64,000 nucleotides of DNA, taken from positions 744,001 through 808,000 of the forward strand of contig NZ_JAPEQG010000001.1 of assembly GCF_026339735.1 (NCBI RefSeq), given 5' to 3'. This document shows, in pieces, positions 61,439-64,000 of the stretch (position 1 is its first letter; each line of letters begins with the position of its first letter). A program made the translations under genes and the position numbers. The notes below the pieces were generated by a model. That model searched no databases, was not told where the DNA came from, and saw only the letters and a list, made by a program, of their open reading frames with translations. The DNA comes from Streptomyces sp. NBC_01669. Lineage in GTDB: Bacteria > Actinomycetota > Actinomycetes > Streptomycetales > Streptomycetaceae.

Positions 61439-62698
61439 TCAGCTGCCCGCGAGCTCGGCGGTGATCCGCTCCGAAGCGGACTTCGCCTCGGCCAGCGGGT
61501 CACCGCCCTGCAGAACGGCCGACATGTAGGGCTTGATCGGGTTCTCGGCCTCGACCGCCGCCCACTGCGGCGAGTTGGGGGTCGCGCGACCGCGCCGGGC
61601 GCCCTCGGCCATCGCGGCGGTGCCCTCCTGGCCCTCGATGACATGTGCGAGGCTCGTCTTGTTCGGCACATAGCTCATGGTTCTGGCGAGGTCCGCCTGC
61701 CATTTCGCGCCCGCCAGCGCCTCGATCACCTCGATACCGGCCATACCGTTGTCCGCCTTCTCCGGAACGATCAGATCGGAACCGCCGGTGAAAACGGAAC
61801 CGGGGTTCTTCGCGGTCTTGCCGGGTATCGGAAAATAGCCGATTTTTCCTTTGAGTTCGGGATTCTTCTGCTCGATGAGCTTGGCGCTGCCCGGCACGGA
61901 AATGATCTGCGCGACATCCCCCCTGGCGAACACATCGGTCTGCGGAGGGTGCTCTTCGTCGGCGTTCTTCGGGCCGCTGCCGAACGACTGGATTTCCTTG
62001 TAGAAGTTCATGCCCTTGATCGCGGCGGGCGTGTCGAGGGATCCCTCCCAGTCGCCGCCTCTGTCGGTGGCCAGATCGCCGCCCTCGTCCCAGATGAACC
62101 CGGCGAGTACGTACCAGTTCTGGCCCGCGAGAAAGATGCCCTGATTGCCGTTGCGGTTGAGCAGACGGCTGTCCTCGATCCACTCGTCCCGAGTCTTCGG
62201 CGGGCTCTTGATGCCTGCCTGCTCGAAGAGATCCTTGTTGTAGATCACCACACGGTTGGCCGCGTACCAGGGAATGCCGTACTGGACGCCGTCGATGCTG
62301 CCGGGATCGGCGAGGCCGGGCAGCCATTCCTCGCTGCCGAGATCGCGCATCGATTCAAGGGTCAGATCGCGCAGTTCGCCGCTCTCCGCGTACTGCGCGA
62401 CCTGGGTGTTTCCGACCTCGATGACATCCGGGGTGTCGTCCCCCTGCAGGGCCGCGGTGACCTTGGGGCCGATTCCACTCCAGCTCTGAATCTTGAACTC
62501 CAGTTCGATGGAAGGGTGTTCCTCTTCGTATGACTTCTTGAAACGTTCCAGGAAATCGGCGGAAACACTGTCCTTCATCAGCCAGATCGTCACCGTCTTG
62601 CCGCCGGGGCCACCCAAGCCCGGGAGGTAGCCGCAGCCGCCCAGCGCAACGGTGGAAACAAGCACGGCGGCTCCTGCTGCGAGTACACGGTTCTTCAC
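61439..62698 (-). CDS. Sugar ABC transporter substrate-binding lipoprotein
   Basis: 419 aa extracellular solute-binding protein. A lipoprotein signal peptide has lipobox VALGGC (lipidated Cys near 22), followed by TVTIWLMKDSVSADFLERF and the domain typical of oligosaccharide-binding family 1 (TPDVIEVGNTQ, ISVPGSAKLIEQ, GSDLIVPEKADN). No permease or ATPase genes are adjacent, at least up to 64 kb. Regulation is probably through the palindromic site at 62785-62808 upstream. The ligand is unknown, possibly chitin- or cellulose-derived sugars. Confidence 0.9.
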   Translation of the reverse strand: MKNRVLAAGAAVLVSTVALGGCGYLPGLGGPGGKTVTIWLMKDSVSADFLERFKKSYEEEHPSIELEFKIQSWSGIGPKVTAALQGDDTPDVIEVGNTQVAQYAESGELRDLTLESMRDLGSEEWLPGLADPGSIDGVQYGIPWYAANRVVIYNKDLFEQAGIKSPPKTRDEWIEDSRLLNRNGNQGIFLAGQNWYVLAGFIWDEGGDLATDRGGDWEGSLDTPAAIKGMNFYKEIQSFGSGPKNADEEHPPQTDVFARGDVAQIISVPGSAKLIEQKNPELKGKIGYFPIPGKTAKNPGSVFTGGSDLIVPEKADNGMAGIEVIEALAGAKWQADLARTMSYVPNKTSLAHVIEGQEGTAAMAEGARRGRATPNSPQWAAVEAENPIKPYMSAVLQGGDPLAEAKSASERITAELAGS

Positions 62699-62784
62699 TG
62701 GGTCACCTTCTGCGAAAGGGCACGACGAAATCAGGACCCGGTGTGGGGGACTGCGGGCGGCGCTCGCACGGGCGTGGCTGGATT

Positions 62785-62808
62785 TTGGTATGGACCAATC
62801 ATTTGGTC
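62785..62808. promoter_or_regulatory. Palindromic operator upstream of the sugar-binding gene
   Basis: TTGGTATGGACCAA (62785-62798) has perfect TTGGT/ACCAA arms, followed by a third half-site TTTGGTC. The spacing and arms resemble the DasR-type TGGTnnnnACCA element of N-acetylglucosamine control. Located 87-110 bases before the start codon of the minus-strand gene. Confidence 0.5.
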
Positions 62809-62897
62809 AAGGGCCGTTCACGCCGCATCCCCCAATTCGACCTCTCGCGTACCCGCACCAAGTGGGGCACCGTGGTATGAACGAAAGGGGACAGACG

Positions 62898-63113
62898 ATG
62901 TCCAACAACACGTATCGGGTCACCGAAATCGTAGGAACCTCCCACGAGGGCGTCGACGACGCCATCCGCCGGGGCATCGCACGGGCGGCGGAAACGTTGC
63001 ACAATCTCGACTGGTTCGAGATCACCCAGGTGCGTGGGCAGATCGTGGACGGCCGGATCGAGCACTACCAGGTCGGCCTGAAAGTCGGTTTCCGGCTCGA
63101 CGAGACCACCTGA
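62898..63113 (+). CDS. Dodecin
   Basis: 71 aa flavin- and CoA-binding dodecamer-forming protein: TYRVTEIVGTSHEGVDDAIR, then RAAETLHNLDWFEITQVRGQ and VGLKVGFRLDET, the complete dodecin fold with the flavin-stacking Trp (near 39). GAAAGGGG precedes ATG 62898. It likely stores or buffers flavin. Confidence 0.95.
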   Translation: MSNNTYRVTEIVGTSHEGVDDAIRRGIARAAETLHNLDWFEITQVRGQIVDGRIEHYQVGLKVGFRLDETT

Positions 63114-63205
63114 CCCGGTACGCCGCGGTCAGGTACGCCCGCCGCCTTGGAATCGCACGCACCAGACCGCGTCCACTATCCGATCGAAGGGCACCCGACA
63201 GGCGC

Positions 63206-64000
63206 TCAGCCGATGAGCGCCAGACCGAGCACCAGCAGCACGGCCGCGGCGGCCGCCACCCCCACGGCCCGCAGGATCCGGCGCCGGGACCAGACCGAAC
63301 AGACCTCGGGGCCGTTCCGCCCGGGGAAGACATAGAAGACATGGTCCTGATCGTCGCGGAGGACGACCTGGGCCAGCCGCAGCAGGCGGAGCTCGGCGCG
63401 CCTCGACACCTCGTCCCGTCGTGGAGCGAGTGCGGACTCGACGGCTTTGAGATGCGACGGATCCAGACCATCGGGCAGTGGTGCACCAGCCTCCGTCAAG
63501 GTGACGCGTTCCCAGGCGCCGCCGAGTGCGGTCATGCGCCGGACGCGCAGCGGCGGAGGCGGCTCGGGAAGGTTCAGTGAGTCGGGGCGGGTGGTGTAGG
63601 CGACCGTGCCTGCGGTGTACAGGGTGACCGTGCCCGTGCCATCGCATTCGTCGTGCCGGGAGGACCCTTCCCCGTCACAGTGTGGGCACTTCACGGCACC
63701 CGTACCCCGGCACGTCGTGCACACCTTGAATCCCTTTCCCTCGCAGCCGGGGCAGGCAGTGCCGGGCTTGTGGCACTGGGCACACCTGACGCGCGCGGGG
63801 GCCCCCGGAGTCGGGGCCCGCACCTCGCCGGTACGTCGCTTCCCCGTACCGTCGCACCAGGTGCACGGATCGCTGCCCTGGCACTTCGGGCATGCGACGC
63901 CCGTCTCGCAACGCAGCGTCCCGCGCGTCGAGCACCGCTTGCACAGGATCCGGCCGCCCACACAGATGCAGGGCGCCACCCGCACCGATCCGCGCAGGAC
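63206..64000 (-). CDS. Zinc-ribbon (DnaJ-type CxxCxGxG) membrane protein, partial
   Basis: At least 259 aa, cut by the right edge because the frame continues past 64000. Repeated CxxC knuckles fill residues 6-115 (CKRC, CPKC, CTWC, CAQC, CPGC, CTTC, CPHC), reminiscent of DnaJ zinc centres. A middle part follows, and a C-terminal transmembrane helix (VGVAAAAAVLLVLGLALIG) ends the protein, so it is probably tail-anchored. A GTG at 63985 could be an internal start. Function unknown. Confidence 0.8.
   Translation of the reverse strand, partial: VLRGSVRVAPCICVGGRILCKRCSTRGTLRCETGVACPKCQGSDPCTWCDGTGKRRTGEVRAPTPGAPARVRCAQCHKPGTACPGCEGKGFKVCTTCRGTGAVKCPHCDGEGSSRHDECDGTGTVTLYTAGTVAYTTRPDSLNLPEPPPPLRVRRMTALGGAWERVTLTEAGAPLPDGLDPSHLKAVESALAPRRDEVSRRAELRLLRLAQVVLRDDQDHVFYVFPGRNGPEVCSVWSRRRILRAVGVAAAAAVLLVLGLALIG

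Overview
The window is high-GC actinobacterial DNA, almost certainly a Streptomyces chromosome. The evidence is very high third-position GC, GTG and TTG starts, ATGA-type overlaps, an ergothioneine operon, a cobalamin-riboswitch-controlled cbtAB pair, DUF6131 and DUF6223-type proteins and typical Streptomyces tailoring genes. No rRNA, tRNA or CRISPR array was seen.

Positions 1 to about 22.1 kb hold part of a hybrid NRPS/trans-AT polyketide gene cluster that runs off the left edge. Its gene content matches the leinamycin type: a free-standing acyltransferase (partial), an enoyl-CoA hydratase, two HMG-CoA-synthase homologues, a discrete ACP, a LnmK-like acyltransferase/decarboxylase, a type II thioesterase, a phosphopantetheinyl transferase, a Crp-type regulator, a P450 and a small ferredoxin. 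There are two megaproteins. One is carrier-Cy-Cy-A(Cys)-PCP-oxidase-KS, which should build a thiazole. The other is ACP-ACP-DUF2156-like-tryptophanase-like-thioesterase, resembling the DUF-SH-TE end of the leinamycin synthase. Two odd features stand out: the KS lacks the first catalytic His (KS0 type), and the tryptophanase-like (SH-like) domain keeps the Asp-Ala-Thr-Arg motif but has no Lys at the aligned PLP position. Two paralogous proteins of unknown function, each internally duplicated, lie inside and at the right end. A shared promoter signal, TGCTCAATnCTG followed after 29-30 nt by a -10 box, precedes four transcription units with the geometry of a class II Crp/FNR activator site. A fifth site precedes the P450 operon. 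The Crp-type regulator in the cluster is the obvious candidate to bind it.

Positions 22.1-28.7 kb carry a DUF1697 gene, a secreted PEBP-like protein, an ABC exporter, an intact IS element and a DUF1062 gene. Positions 28.4-38.4 kb are a patchwork: two similar IS5-type transposase remnants enclose a two-component system with a small membrane protein, a TerD-domain protein and a truncated old-yellow-enzyme gene. An apparently intact long-form argininosuccinate synthase with its own ArgR-like boxes follows, then small hypothetical genes and a flavin reductase.

Positions 38.6-64 kb look like ordinary chromosomal accessory and core content. They include a lamin-tail secreted protein, pirin, cbtAB with a cobalamin riboswitch, an Asp23 protein, an FAD disulfide oxidoreductase next to thioredoxin, an aldehyde dehydrogenase, a LacI regulator and an NfeD-like/flotillin pair. 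They also include a solitary PemK-like protein, a microbial PARG-like protein, egtABCD, an ornithine-lipid-type acyltransferase pair, an orphan sugar-binding lipoprotein under a palindromic operator, dodecin and a zinc-ribbon membrane protein cut by the right edge. Many convergent genes are separated by long perfect hairpins that act as bidirectional terminators.
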